From an uncultured Clostridia bacterium (lineage in GTDB: Bacteria; Bacillota; Clostridia; Christensenellales; Borkfalkiaceae), in assembly GCA_905235815.1 (NCBI GenBank), contig CAJOMT010000116.1, positions 1-6,596 of the forward strand: DNA of 6,596 bases, written 5' to 3'. The notes under the pieces are model-generated. The model saw nothing but the letters and a program-made list of their open reading frames with translations, made no database searches and was not told where the DNA came from. The translations under genes were made by a program, and so were the position numbers. How positions within the stretch are numbered: the stretch's first letter is position 1; each line of letters starts with the position of its first letter. Positions 1 to 6,374 of this stretch are shown piece by piece.

Positions 1-176
1 ACTTCGCCGAGATCAGTTTCTTTTCCATTGACAACGACATACAAATGTCCATCTTTCACTTTGTAAGAAGTGTCGTCGCTGCCACAGCTAACCGCAAATA
101 ATGCAAGCGCAACACAGCAAATGACCGACAGACAAATAGTAATAACCTTTGTCAAAAGAGACTTGCTTTTTTGCAT
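1..176 (-). CDS. Probable lipoprotein, N-terminal fragment
   Basis: This is the first 58 codons of a minus-strand gene that continues past the left edge. The ATG at 176-174 is preceded by AGGAGG (190-185) with an 8-nt spacer. The protein begins MQKSKSLLTK, followed by a hydrophobic stretch (about residues 11-29) and a cysteine at 31 in the context A-V-S-C-G. This resembles a lipobox, although the usual Leu at -3 is Ala. After the cysteine a short polar linker (GSDDTS) leads into YKVKDGHLYVVVNGKETDLG, a short beta-hairpin-like segment of a kind I associate with secreted Clostridia proteins; that association is from memory. The expected product is an envelope-anchored lipoprotein exported by Sec and cleaved by signal peptidase II. 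The main domain lies outside the window, so its function cannot be given. A non-lipidated secreted protein is the alternative. Confidence 0.8.
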   Translation of the reverse strand, partial: MQKSKSLLTKVITICLSVICCVALALFAVSCGSDDTSYKVKDGHLYVVVNGKETDLGE

Positions 177-250
177 TTCTTTATCCTCCTGATTTGTTAT
201 CCTCTCTTAAATTCTTGCAAAATGAGAGAATACTACAAAATTATGACTTA

Positions 251-279
251 ATTATAACTCAATAAATATTTGTTGTCAA
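251..279 (-). promoter_or_regulatory. Consensus sigma-A promoter for the lipoprotein gene
   Basis: On the minus strand TTGACA (279-274) is followed by a 17-bp spacer and TATAAT (256-251). Both hexamers and the spacer are exact consensus. Transcription would start near 244 and give a leader of roughly 65-70 nt before the ATG at 176. Such a promoter should be strong and constitutive unless a repressor acts on it; no clear operator is seen. Confidence 0.85.
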
Positions 280-440
280 CTGTTTTTTCGTAAAAAAAAT
301 ATATTTTTTCATAACATGTTTTTTATTATGGTATTATCTCCCCGTTTTTACAAATTTTGGCGAATTTACTTCAATTAGCCTATATCCTATATATAATATG
401 ATATGCAGCCGAATATGTGTATATTATATAATGATAATAG

Positions 441-469
441 TTGCTAAACGTGAAAATTTATGTTATACT
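441..469 (+). promoter_or_regulatory. Extended -10 promoter for the M32 peptidase / lipid kinase operon
   Basis: TTGCTA (441-446), a 17-bp spacer, and TATACT (464-469) preceded by TG at 461-462 form an extended -10 promoter. The predicted start is near 476, leaving a leader of about 20 nt, which carries only the ribosome binding site (GAGG, 489-492). Confidence 0.75.
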
Positions 470-497
470 ATAAAAAATGATTTAAGTCGAGGTTATT

Positions 498-1991
498 ATG
501 GAAAAATTAGACGAATTATATAAAAAACTTAATATTATGCGTAAATATTCGCACGCACTCGGAATTATGAGTTTCGATTTCGAGACCATTGCGCCCGAAA
601 ACGCCAGAGAAAACGAAAGCGAAACTATGGACTACTTCGCTAACGAACTATTCAAAATTTCTAACTCGGACGAAATGAAAGAACTTATCGTCGATTTATA
701 CGCCGAGAAAGATAAACTCTCTGCGCTCGACGCCATACTCGTAGATAATCTTTACGAAAACTATCTGAAAACAAAAAATATTACGCCCGAATTCGACCTC
801 GAAAGAAATAAGGTCTACTCGAAAGCCTATATCGATTGGCTCAGCGCTAAGGGCAATAAGGATTTTACGCTGTTTAAAGACTCGCTTCAAGCGGTCATCG
901 ATACCCAAAAAAAAGAAATTTCTTTAAGGGAAAATGCGCTGCCGAATTTATACGACAACCTGTTAAACGACTTCGAGCCGCAGATATTGTCGGACACGCT
1001 CGATAATTTCTTTTCGGAACTTAAAGACGGGCTACTCTCAATCCTTGGCAAAATTCAAGCCTCTGATCACGCTATCAGGGGCGACTTTCTGACAAGATAC
1101 GTGCCTATCCACAAGCAAGAAAAATTTTCAAAGTATTTACTTAACCTCAACGGCTACGACTTTAAGCGTGGCGCACTTACCACGACCGAACACCCGTTTA
1201 CAAGCGATATCGCCAAAAACGACGCCAGAGTTACAACGCATTATTATGAAAATTTGTTCGTTTCTAATATCTACTCCGTCATTCACGAGGGCGGTCACGC
1301 TATCTTTATGCAGAACGAACCGGACGAGGACTACGAACATTTTATCAACGACTCGATAACCAACGGTATGCACGAATCGGTCTCCCGCTTTTACGAAAAC
1401 GTAATAGGCAGAAGCAAGGAATATATTCATCTCATCTACCCCGAATTTATAAAACAGTTCGGCGATGAGTTCGGCGACGTTTCCGAAAAAGAACTCTACG
1501 AGGCCGTAAATATCGTCAAACCGTCTCTTATCAGAACGGAAGCGGACGAAGTTACTTACGGTCTACACATAATTATCCGCTACGAAATGGAAAAACTAAT
1601 GCTTAGCGGAAAAATCAAAGTGGAGGACGCACCAAAGACCTGGAATAAACTCTATAAAGAATATCTCGGCGTTGACGTCCCGGACGACAGCGTTGGGATC
1701 CTTCAAGACGTACACTGGACCGGCGCATTCGGGTACTTCCCGTCATACGCAATAGGTAACGCCTATAACGCTATTTACACTAAAAAAATGGCGGAATCGT
1801 TCGACTACAAAAAGGCTATCTCGGACGGAAATATCAGTCTTATTAGCGATTGGCTAAAAGAAAACGTGTTCAAAAACGCCAACCGCAAAAAACCGAAAGA
1901 CTGGCTCTATTCAATCACCGGCGAAACTTTATCGCCTAAGCCGTTTTTGGAGTACTTAAACAATAAATACGCAGAAATTTATAAGTTTTAA
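498..1991 (+). CDS. M32 family metallocarboxypeptidase (carboxypeptidase Taq type)
   Basis: A 497-residue zinc carboxypeptidase that should remove C-terminal residues from peptides in the cytoplasm; no signal peptide is visible. The zinc site is HEGGH at residues 263-267 (ligands His263 and His267, catalytic Glu264). The third ligand is Glu293 in MHESVSRFYEN, 26 residues after the second His, which is the spacing I recall for characterised M32 enzymes. Other family signatures are EHPFTS (231-236), D-A-R-V-T-T (242-247), IRTEADEVTY (345-354) and DVHWTGAFGYFPSYAIGN (404-421). The N-terminal SFDFETIAPENA (25-36) replaces the WDxET form of Thermus-like enzymes. Length is normal for the family and the protein looks intact. 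GAGG lies 5 nt before the ATG. A lipid kinase gene follows after 14 bp, so the two are probably co-transcribed. Substrate preference cannot be read from sequence. Confidence 0.96.
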   Translation: MEKLDELYKKLNIMRKYSHALGIMSFDFETIAPENARENESETMDYFANELFKISNSDEMKELIVDLYAEKDKLSALDAILVDNLYENYLKTKNITPEFDLERNKVYSKAYIDWLSAKGNKDFTLFKDSLQAVIDTQKKEISLRENALPNLYDNLLNDFEPQILSDTLDNFFSELKDGLLSILGKIQASDHAIRGDFLTRYVPIHKQEKFSKYLLNLNGYDFKRGALTTTEHPFTSDIAKNDARVTTHYYENLFVSNIYSVIHEGGHAIFMQNEPDEDYEHFINDSITNGMHESVSRFYENVIGRSKEYIHLIYPEFIKQFGDEFGDVSEKELYEAVNIVKPSLIRTEADEVTYGLHIIIRYEMEKLMLSGKIKVEDAPKTWNKLYKEYLGVDVPDDSVGILQDVHWTGAFGYFPSYAIGNAYNAIYTKKMAESFDYKKAISDGNISLISDWLKENVFKNANRKKPKDWLYSITGETLSPKPFLEYLNNKYAEIYKF

Positions 1992-2005
1992 ACAAAGGAG
2001 AAAAG

Positions 2006-2845
2006 ATGAATTACTTATTATTCAACAAAAAAGCAAAAAACAGAAATTCGATTGAAAAAGTTGCTGACCTCAAAGAAAAATATAACTGCGGCGAAGTCGT
2101 CGACGTTATAGGGCTCAATGTGGACGAGTTCCTCGCTAAACTCTCCGAAAACGACGAGGTTACTCTTGTCGGCGGAGACGGGACTTTGAACAAATTTGTC
2201 AATAACGTGGACGGAAAAATCTTACCATGCAAGTTTTATTTCTTCTCCGCAGGAACAGGAAACGACTTTTTAAACGATATGAAAGACCACGCCCAGAATG
2301 GCAGAATTTATTTAAACGACCTCATCAAAAATTTGCCGACTGTGTTCGTCAACGGCGAGTCTTATAAGTTCATCAACGGCATAGGCTACGGCATTGACGG
2401 CTATTGCTGCGAAGTGGGCGACGAATTGCAAAAAACTTCGACTAAACCCGTAAACTACACTTCTATAGCGATAAAAGGGCTACTTTTCCACTATAAAGCG
2501 CCCAACGCCAAAGTTACCGTAGACGGCGTTACCAAAGAATATAAAAAAGTTTGGCTCGCCCCCACTATGAAAGGCAGGTTTTACGGCGGCGGTATGATGG
2601 TGGCGCCAAGTCAAAACAGGTTTGACGAAAACGGACTCCTAACTAACGTCGTATTGCACCACTCCGGCAAAATACATACGCTTATGGTATTTCCGAAAAT
2701 TTTCAAGGGCGAACACGTAAAACATACAAAAATGGTCGACGTCAGAACGGGTAAACATTTTATCGTCGAATTCGACGCTCCTCAAGCCCTGCAAGTCGAC
2801 GGCGAAACTATCGTCGGTGTAACCAAATACGAAGTACGAGTTTAA
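2006..2845 (+). CDS. Diacylglycerol kinase family lipid kinase (DgkB/YegS-like)
   Basis: A 279-residue protein of the DAGK catalytic-domain superfamily, which uses ATP to phosphorylate a lipid such as diacylglycerol at the inner face of the membrane. The nucleotide-binding GGDGTLN is at residues 56-62, followed by SAGTGNDF (81-88), FINGIGYGIDGY (122-133), GRFYGGGMMVAP (190-201) and QVDGE (263-267), all in the order seen in this family. The usual N-terminal NPxSG motif is degenerate (FNKKAKN, 6-12), and the protein is slightly shorter than the roughly 300 residues typical of DgkB. AAAGGAG (1994-2000) sits 5 nt before the ATG. It is the second gene of a two-gene operon ending at a strong terminator. 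In Firmicutes such kinases recycle diacylglycerol released by lipoteichoic acid synthesis, but a sphingoid or other lipid substrate is possible; the exact substrate is inference. Confidence 0.9.
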   Translation: MNYLLFNKKAKNRNSIEKVADLKEKYNCGEVVDVIGLNVDEFLAKLSENDEVTLVGGDGTLNKFVNNVDGKILPCKFYFFSAGTGNDFLNDMKDHAQNGRIYLNDLIKNLPTVFVNGESYKFINGIGYGIDGYCCEVGDELQKTSTKPVNYTSIAIKGLLFHYKAPNAKVTVDGVTKEYKKVWLAPTMKGRFYGGGMMVAPSQNRFDENGLLTNVVLHHSGKIHTLMVFPKIFKGEHVKHTKMVDVRTGKHFIVEFDAPQALQVDGETIVGVTKYEVRV

Positions 2846-2861
2846 CTTTTATATTTTAAAA

Positions 2862-2902
2862 AAGGCTGCCGAAAGCGGAAATTTTCCGCTTTCGGCAGCC
2901 TT
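2862..2902. terminator. Bidirectional intrinsic terminator between convergent genes
   Basis: A perfect 15-bp GC-rich stem (2864-2878 with 2886-2900) encloses a 7-nt A/T loop, and A/T pairs extend it on both sides. Rightward it is followed by TTAATTTTTATTT; leftward, on the minus strand, by a run of six T and more A/T. It lies 16 bp after the lipid kinase stop and 13 bp after the restored stop of the convergent gene, so it should end both transcripts. Confidence 0.9.
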
Positions 2903-2915
2903 AATTTTTATTTAA

Positions 2916-3678
2916 TTAGTCTTTTCTGTTTATAATCGTTACGTCGAGTTCGACGCCGAGTTTGCCGTCGTTGCCCTTTTCCACAGTAACTTTGCCCGTT
3001 TCGGGATTTTTAGTGATTTTCTTATATTTGCCGCCCCGTTATTATTCCGCTTACGTCAAAACTGTACTTCTCTTTTTCGAGCATATACGGTTTCAACTGC
3101 TCGGACACTTCGTCGTCGAGATAACCTATGTGATGACACGCTTTTAAATCCCAATCGTAAATATATACCTTGACTTTTTTACCGTCCCAAAGCAGCCCCG
3201 TTCTCTTAAACTCTTGCTCCGCAAATTCGTAAACGATATCGTTTTCGTATTCTTCCTTTAACTCACTGCCCTTTAAACCGTCGAATTTATCGAGATAACC
3301 GAGTTTTACGCCTTGCTTGATCTCCGCTTCGAGTATGTTTTTTACCTTTATCTTTTCCTCGTTGTTCTTATCCGTGCCGAGTACGGTCGCAGTTACCGCA
3401 AATATCTCCTCGCTTGGACGATAAATAAGTTTCCTCGCCCTCTTAGCGCAAATATTTTCAAAAATCTCATCAAGGTTTTCGGGCGGAGTCAACTTAAACT
3501 CCTCTTTTTGAGGCTTTTCTTCCGCATTGGTTTCAGCGCTTTCAGACGCATTATCTGCGGCTATAGCTTCGTTAACGGGCATTTCCGCCTCGATTATAAC
3601 TTCGCTTTCGACTTCTTCTTCCGCCGCTACCTTTTCCGACTCGACAGCATCGCCGCCGACAGTAAACTCTTCTTTCAT
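2916..3678 (-). CDS. Acidic-leader protein with HIRAN-like C-terminal region, apparent frameshift
   Basis: As written, the frame from the ATG at 3678 (AGGAGA at 3689-3684) ends after 218 codons at 3022. The next frame continues as clear coding sequence to a TAA at 2916-2918. Dropping one G from the run at 3037-3034 joins them into a 253-residue protein reading SGIITGGKYKKITKNPETG across the junction. Residues 1-60 are acidic, Ala/Glu-rich and probably disordered. From about residue 92 on, FAVTATVLG, KVKVYIYDWD, HHIGYLDDEV (182-191) and the restored ITGGKYK resemble a HIRAN domain, a module linked to DNA binding in several proteins. That match is by eye and weak. No signal peptide or membrane segment is seen, so it is probably cytoplasmic. 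It follows bioY but has its own strong promoter. The frameshift could be a sequencing or assembly error, a real inactivating mutation, or, less likely, recoding. Confidence 0.75.
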
Positions 3679-3705
3679 AATTTTCTCCTAATCGTTAACA
3701 TTAAC

Positions 3706-3734
3706 AGTATAGTGCTTTTTTTATGCGTTGTCAA
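3706..3734 (-). promoter_or_regulatory. Near-consensus sigma-A promoter for the HIRAN-like gene
   Basis: On the minus strand TTGACA (3734-3729), a 17-bp spacer and TATACT (3711-3706) lie between the bioY stop codon (3742) and the ATG at 3678. The start would be near 3699, giving a leader of about 20 nt. The repeat GTTAATGTTAAC (3705-3694) overlaps the predicted start and could be an operator, but it is short and may be chance. Confidence 0.85.
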
Positions 3735-3741
3735 TCGTTTT

Positions 3742-4293
3742 TTACATACGACTCAATATGGGCAATAATTTTTTGGCGCCAACAACCACTACCGCACCTT
3801 TTAATATGTCCGTCGGAATGAAAACTATCCAAAAATACAGAAGTACGTTCCAAAAATCAAAACTTTCGCCAAAATATAAACTCTTTATCAATATATAATA
3901 TAATATTCCGCAAACGTATATCGCAAGCGTGCCCATAGAGGTGGCAAAAATTAAATTCGGATAAGTAACTTTTTTACTCTTTTCGACTATAAAGCCCGTT
4001 ACAAACGCCCCGACCGCAAAGCCGATCGTAAACCCGAAAGTCGGCGTTAAAACGTATGAAATTCCGCCGCCGTTAGCAAACACCGGAATACCTATCAACC
4101 CCATAAAAATGTAAATTAAAACGCATATAGCCCCCTTTATCCCTCCGAGCAGAGCCCCTGCAAGCAAGACGAATAACGTCTGCAAAGTGAACGGAACAAG
4201 CGGCATTGGTATTCTTATAAACGCACCTACAATAATAAGGGCTACAAACATAGCCATTAAAGCCAAAATTTTAGCAGATATAAATTTCTTCAT
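3742..4293 (-). CDS. bioY: Biotin ECF transporter S component BioY
   Basis: A 183-residue integral membrane protein that captures biotin at the cell surface and normally works with the shared EcfT and two ATPase subunits, none of which is encoded here. BioY signatures are IPMPLVPFTLQTLFVLLAGA (28-47), the LLGGIKGA turn (48-55), GIPVFANGGG (68-77), PTFGFTIGF (84-92) and the C-terminal IPTDILKGA (159-167). Six hydrophobic segments fit the S-component fold (about 8-27, 33-50, 53-70, 81-103, 112-136, 148-172). Length is usual for the family. The start at 4293 gives the normal short N-terminus, but the ribosome binding site is weak (only GGGA about 13 nt upstream). A hairpin terminator lies directly upstream, and neither a good promoter nor a BirA-type inverted repeat is visible, so how it is transcribed is unclear. 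No biotin synthesis gene is in the window, which is consistent with biotin scavenging. Confidence 0.95.
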   Translation of the reverse strand: MKKFISAKILALMAMFVALIIVGAFIRIPMPLVPFTLQTLFVLLAGALLGGIKGAICVLIYIFMGLIGIPVFANGGGISYVLTPTFGFTIGFAVGAFVTGFIVEKSKKVTYPNLIFATSMGTLAIYVCGILYYILIKSLYFGESFDFWNVLLYFWIVFIPTDILKGAVVVVGAKKLLPILSRM

Positions 4294-4310
4294 TTAGTAC
4301 TTTTTCCCAT

Positions 4311-4352
4311 AAAAAGGGCTGTTGCGTTAAAGAAACTTTAATGCGACAGCCC
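4311..4352 (-). terminator. Hairpin terminator between the surface-protein gene and bioY
   Basis: A 17-bp stem (4352-4336 with 4332-4316) closes on a 3-nt loop and, read on the minus strand, is followed by five T (4315-4311). This is a standard intrinsic terminator 27 bp after the stop of the 605-residue gene. Two stem positions are A-C mismatches in the minus transcript but would be G-U wobble pairs in a plus transcript. A smaller hairpin (CCC-GAAC-GGG with flanking A/T) lies just upstream, next to the stop codon. Read-through would be needed for bioY to be made from the upstream promoter. Confidence 0.75.
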
Positions 4353-4379
4353 CATTTTTCGTTTAAAACCCGTTCGGGC

Positions 4380-6197
4380 TTATTCTTGTTTGTTTTCTTT
4401 TTCTTCCGCTTGCGCTTCAGCCTCTGCGGGAGCATTTTCTTCGACAGGTTGCTCTGCCTCAGGCTGTTCCTCAGCCGGTTGTTCTGCCGAGGGTTGTTCA
4501 ACCGCGGGTTGTTCTACGGGTTCTTCAGTCGTGGACTGTTCAGCCTCAGGCTGTTCTTCAGCCGGTTGCTCTGCTACGGGTTCATCAGCCGGAGCCTCGT
4601 CTGCCGGTGCCTCGTCAGCTGCGGGCTGTTCATCTATGGACTGTTCAGCTGCGGGCTGTTCAGTCGTGGGCTGTTCGTCCTCAACCGCTTCTTCTGCCGG
4701 AGTCTCAGCTGCGACTTCGTCTTTCGCCTCTTCGGTCTTTTCTTCAGTCTCTTTTACGACCGCTTTCTCTCTCTTTTGCTTTTTGCCGTCGGGAGCCTTG
4801 GGCTTATAGAGCGCTACTATGATTATTCCGACTAAACTCAATACCGCTAAACCTAAGAAAATCAAAGACTTCCAGTTGTTCGCCATAAAGTCACGGAACC
4901 TCGTATCGACGAGTTTAACTTCTTCATACTCTCTCGTTACGTAAACGACCGCACTGTCTTTTACTACAGTTTTGTCCTCGCTCGAACCGGTCGCATAACA
5001 CCTTACTTTGAAATATCCGGTAGCAAGCGGCTTGAACGATATCGACGACGGGCTGAACTCGTCTAAATCATATTCAGCCTGTTCGTTAGTGGCTTCTCCG
5101 TCGTCACTGAATACCGGATTGCCTTCAGCATCTACCTTATTCGTATATAACAACTTCCAGCCCGTAACGCTGCCGTTCTTTACGGAAAACGTTATGCCAT
5201 TGTACGTATAGTTCTTTATGCCTTCGCCGCCGCCCGAAGGCGTTACGGATACGCTTTTATCCGCTACGTAATCGAACGAAAATACGGGAATTATAAGCTT
5301 ATTATCGTCGTACCAACCGTCTTCTTTATAAGTCAAACCGTCGGTCGTCATTTCCTTTAAATAATCCGGATTGTATTCCGCATTGCTGTACAATACCCAG
5401 AAACGGTACGTACCGCTCGCGCTAAGCGAAATCGTAGGATACGTGCCGCTCGTCGCAGTGCTCGTCGCCGAAGTCGGGAATGAAGAATTCGGCTTCGCAA
5501 CGTAGAGCATTATTTTAAGGCTCGACGCATTCGCATAAACAGGTGAATTTATAAGATTCCACATCTCTTTCGAGTTGTTCGGAAGCGTATACGACGTAGT
5601 CGTTGCGGACAAAGACTCAGCACTACTTTCAACCGCTTCTCTTGCCACCGCTAAAAGTTCGGCATTTTCTTCTACGTCGAAGTCTTTATACGTTATAGCC
5701 GGAGCGTAAGCCAAAACTTTTACGTTTGTTACGATTTCCGTCTTTTCATCATCTTCGCCTATAACGACGACCGCTTTGTAGTAATAAACTACGCCTTCGT
5801 TTTCATCATCGTCTTTCAAAGTTGCGCCGTCTTTATATACGTAAGTGATCGTACCGTTCGCCTCGTCGAATTTATAACCGTCATCTACAAGTAAATCTTC
5901 CGTCAGTTCGGTGTTGAAAGCAGCGTTACTCTCATATACTTTAAATTCGGTTACTTCTTTGGCAGATAACTTCTCATCGGTTTCGTCCTCGCCGATTACC
6001 GTATGCTTTATTACGTAGTCGAACGGATTTGCAACCGCTATCCTCTCCAAAGCATAACCGTCGTAGGCGGCTCTGTAACTGACTTCGGGAACTTCGCCCG
6101 AGTCTTCATCTGCAAAAGCAAACATACTAAACGAGCATACCGCAAATACCATTGCGGTCAGCAACATTATAAGTTTTGATATTTTGCCGTTATTCAT
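4380..6197 (-). CDS. Secreted single-pass membrane protein with Glu/Gln/Pro-rich cytoplasmic tail
   Basis: A 605-residue protein I cannot assign to a named family. It has a Sec signal peptide (residues 1-29: Lys at 5 and 8, hydrophobic core, probable cleavage after AFA). The ectodomain spans about 30-440, followed by one membrane segment (about 444-464), a basic stop-transfer patch (KPKAPDGKKQKREK, 465-478) and a 141-residue tail. The ectodomain is Thr/Ser/Tyr-rich and beta-like. Two parts look related: 226-272, ending SGTYRFWVLYSN, and 346-404, ending TGYFKVRCYATG. This suggests duplicated Ig-like or similar beta-sandwich units. The tail has ten EQP tripeptides, no aromatic residues, and no Lys or Arg from 493 to 599. 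By the positive-inside rule it is cytoplasmic, so it is not a cell-wall spacer, and no LPXTG motif is present. AGGAG lies 10 nt before the ATG. It has its own promoter and terminator. A surface adhesion or sensing role is only a guess. Confidence 0.9.
   Translation of the reverse strand: MNNGKISKLIMLLTAMVFAVCSFSMFAFADEDSGEVPEVSYRAAYDGYALERIAVANPFDYVIKHTVIGEDETDEKLSAKEVTEFKVYESNAAFNTELTEDLLVDDGYKFDEANGTITYVYKDGATLKDDDENEGVVYYYKAVVVIGEDDEKTEIVTNVKVLAYAPAITYKDFDVEENAELLAVAREAVESSAESLSATTTSYTLPNNSKEMWNLINSPVYANASSLKIMLYVAKPNSSFPTSATSTATSGTYPTISLSASGTYRFWVLYSNAEYNPDYLKEMTTDGLTYKEDGWYDDNKLIIPVFSFDYVADKSVSVTPSGGGEGIKNYTYNGITFSVKNGSVTGWKLLYTNKVDAEGNPVFSDDGEATNEQAEYDLDEFSPSSISFKPLATGYFKVRCYATGSSEDKTVVKDSAVVYVTREYEEVKLVDTRFRDFMANNWKSLIFLGLAVLSLVGIIIVALYKPKAPDGKKQKREKAVVKETEEKTEEAKDEVAAETPAEEAVEDEQPTTEQPAAEQSIDEQPAADEAPADEAPADEPVAEQPAEEQPEAEQSTTEEPVEQPAVEQPSAEQPAEEQPEAEQPVEENAPAEAEAQAEEKENKQE
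4449..4574 (-). repeat. Imperfect coding repeats in the tail of the surface protein
   Basis: Two 32-bp copies, 4456-4487 and 4543-4574, match at 30 positions and are 87 bp (29 codons) apart. They encode the same peptide, AEQPAEEQPEAEQ, at residues 542-554 and 571-583; both base differences are silent. Shorter related units continue outward, including the ADEAPADEAPADE stretch (residues 528-540) and two copies of CAGCTGCGGGCTGTTCA on the plus strand (4617-4633 and 4646-4662). All period lengths are multiples of three, so copy-number change would keep the frame. Confidence 0.8.
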
Positions 6198-6243
6198 TGT
6201 AAATTTACTCCTAATGTTTGAGTTTCATAAATATACATATTAT

Positions 6244-6272
6244 ATTTTATACTCTTTTTCGCCGTTTGTCAA
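6244..6272 (-). promoter_or_regulatory. Sigma-A type promoter for the 605-residue surface protein gene
   Basis: On the minus strand TTGACA (6272-6267), a 17-bp spacer and TAAAAT (6249-6244) lie upstream of the ATG at 6197, with the start expected near 6237 and a leader of about 40 nt. A better hexamer, TATAAT (6244-6239), also occurs but would need a 22-bp spacer, so the first reading is preferred. Confidence 0.75.
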
Positions 6273-6331
6273 TGCAAATAACGCATTTAACGGATATATT
6301 TTTTATTTTTACCGATTTTTTACAGCCAAAC

Positions 6332-6368
6332 AAAAAATAAGCGCCCCGAATATCGTTTCGGAACGCTT
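6332..6368 (-). terminator. Intrinsic terminator after the dUTPase gene
   Basis: In the minus transcript a 12-bp stem (6368-6357 with 6350-6339, two U-G wobble pairs) closes on a 6-nt loop and is followed by ATTTTTT (6338-6332). It starts 6 bp after the dUTPase stop codon and insulates that gene from the promoter at 6272. Confidence 0.85.
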
Positions 6369-6374
6369 AAAATT

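Larger units (their letters stand above)
177..497. other. AT-rich divergent intergenic region
   Basis: These 321 bp separate two divergently transcribed genes and contain no supportable coding sequence. They hold a consensus minus-strand promoter on the left and an extended -10 plus-strand promoter on the right. Between them, about 295-440 is runs of A/T with short TATAATAT / ATATTATA inverted pieces that are expected by chance at this composition. I see no riboswitch, T-box or terminator. Confidence 0.7.

Noticed and set aside
357..385. Possible second plus-strand promoter (TTGGCG with an A/T-rich -10)
   Set aside because: At the right spacing the -10 would be CTATAT, a poor match, while a much better extended -10 promoter lies at 441-469.
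393..428. TATAATAT and ATATTATA inverted pieces in the left intergenic region
   Set aside because: The arms are eight A/T bases in a stretch of very high A+T. Such pairs are expected by chance and do not form a stable hairpin or known operator.
1137..1430. Minus-strand frame of 97 codons inside the M32 gene
   Set aside because: It lies antisense to the conserved zinc-site region of a clearly real gene and has no family signature.
3313..3768. Plus-strand frame of 151 codons opposite the HIRAN-like gene and the end of bioY
   Set aside because: It overlaps two supported minus-strand features and their promoter, and its Phe/Leu-rich composition is typical of antisense frames.
4271..4501. A 76-codon minus-strand frame rich in Lys and Arg spanning the terminator and the bioY start
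   Set aside because: It is an alternative frame of the Glu-rich repeat tail and runs through a terminator hairpin. Its basic composition is what a shifted frame of GAA/GAG codons produces.
4589..4662. Short tandem-like units that could suggest a CRISPR array
   Set aside because: The units are in-frame codon repeats of a coding tail with irregular spacing, and there are no unique spacers of constant length or cas genes.
4341..4835. Long plus-strand open frames rich in Cys, Ser, Phe and Leu opposite the repeat tail
   Set aside because: They are antisense shadows of the low-complexity coding region, which is free of stops on both strands. They have no ribosome binding site or recognisable domain.
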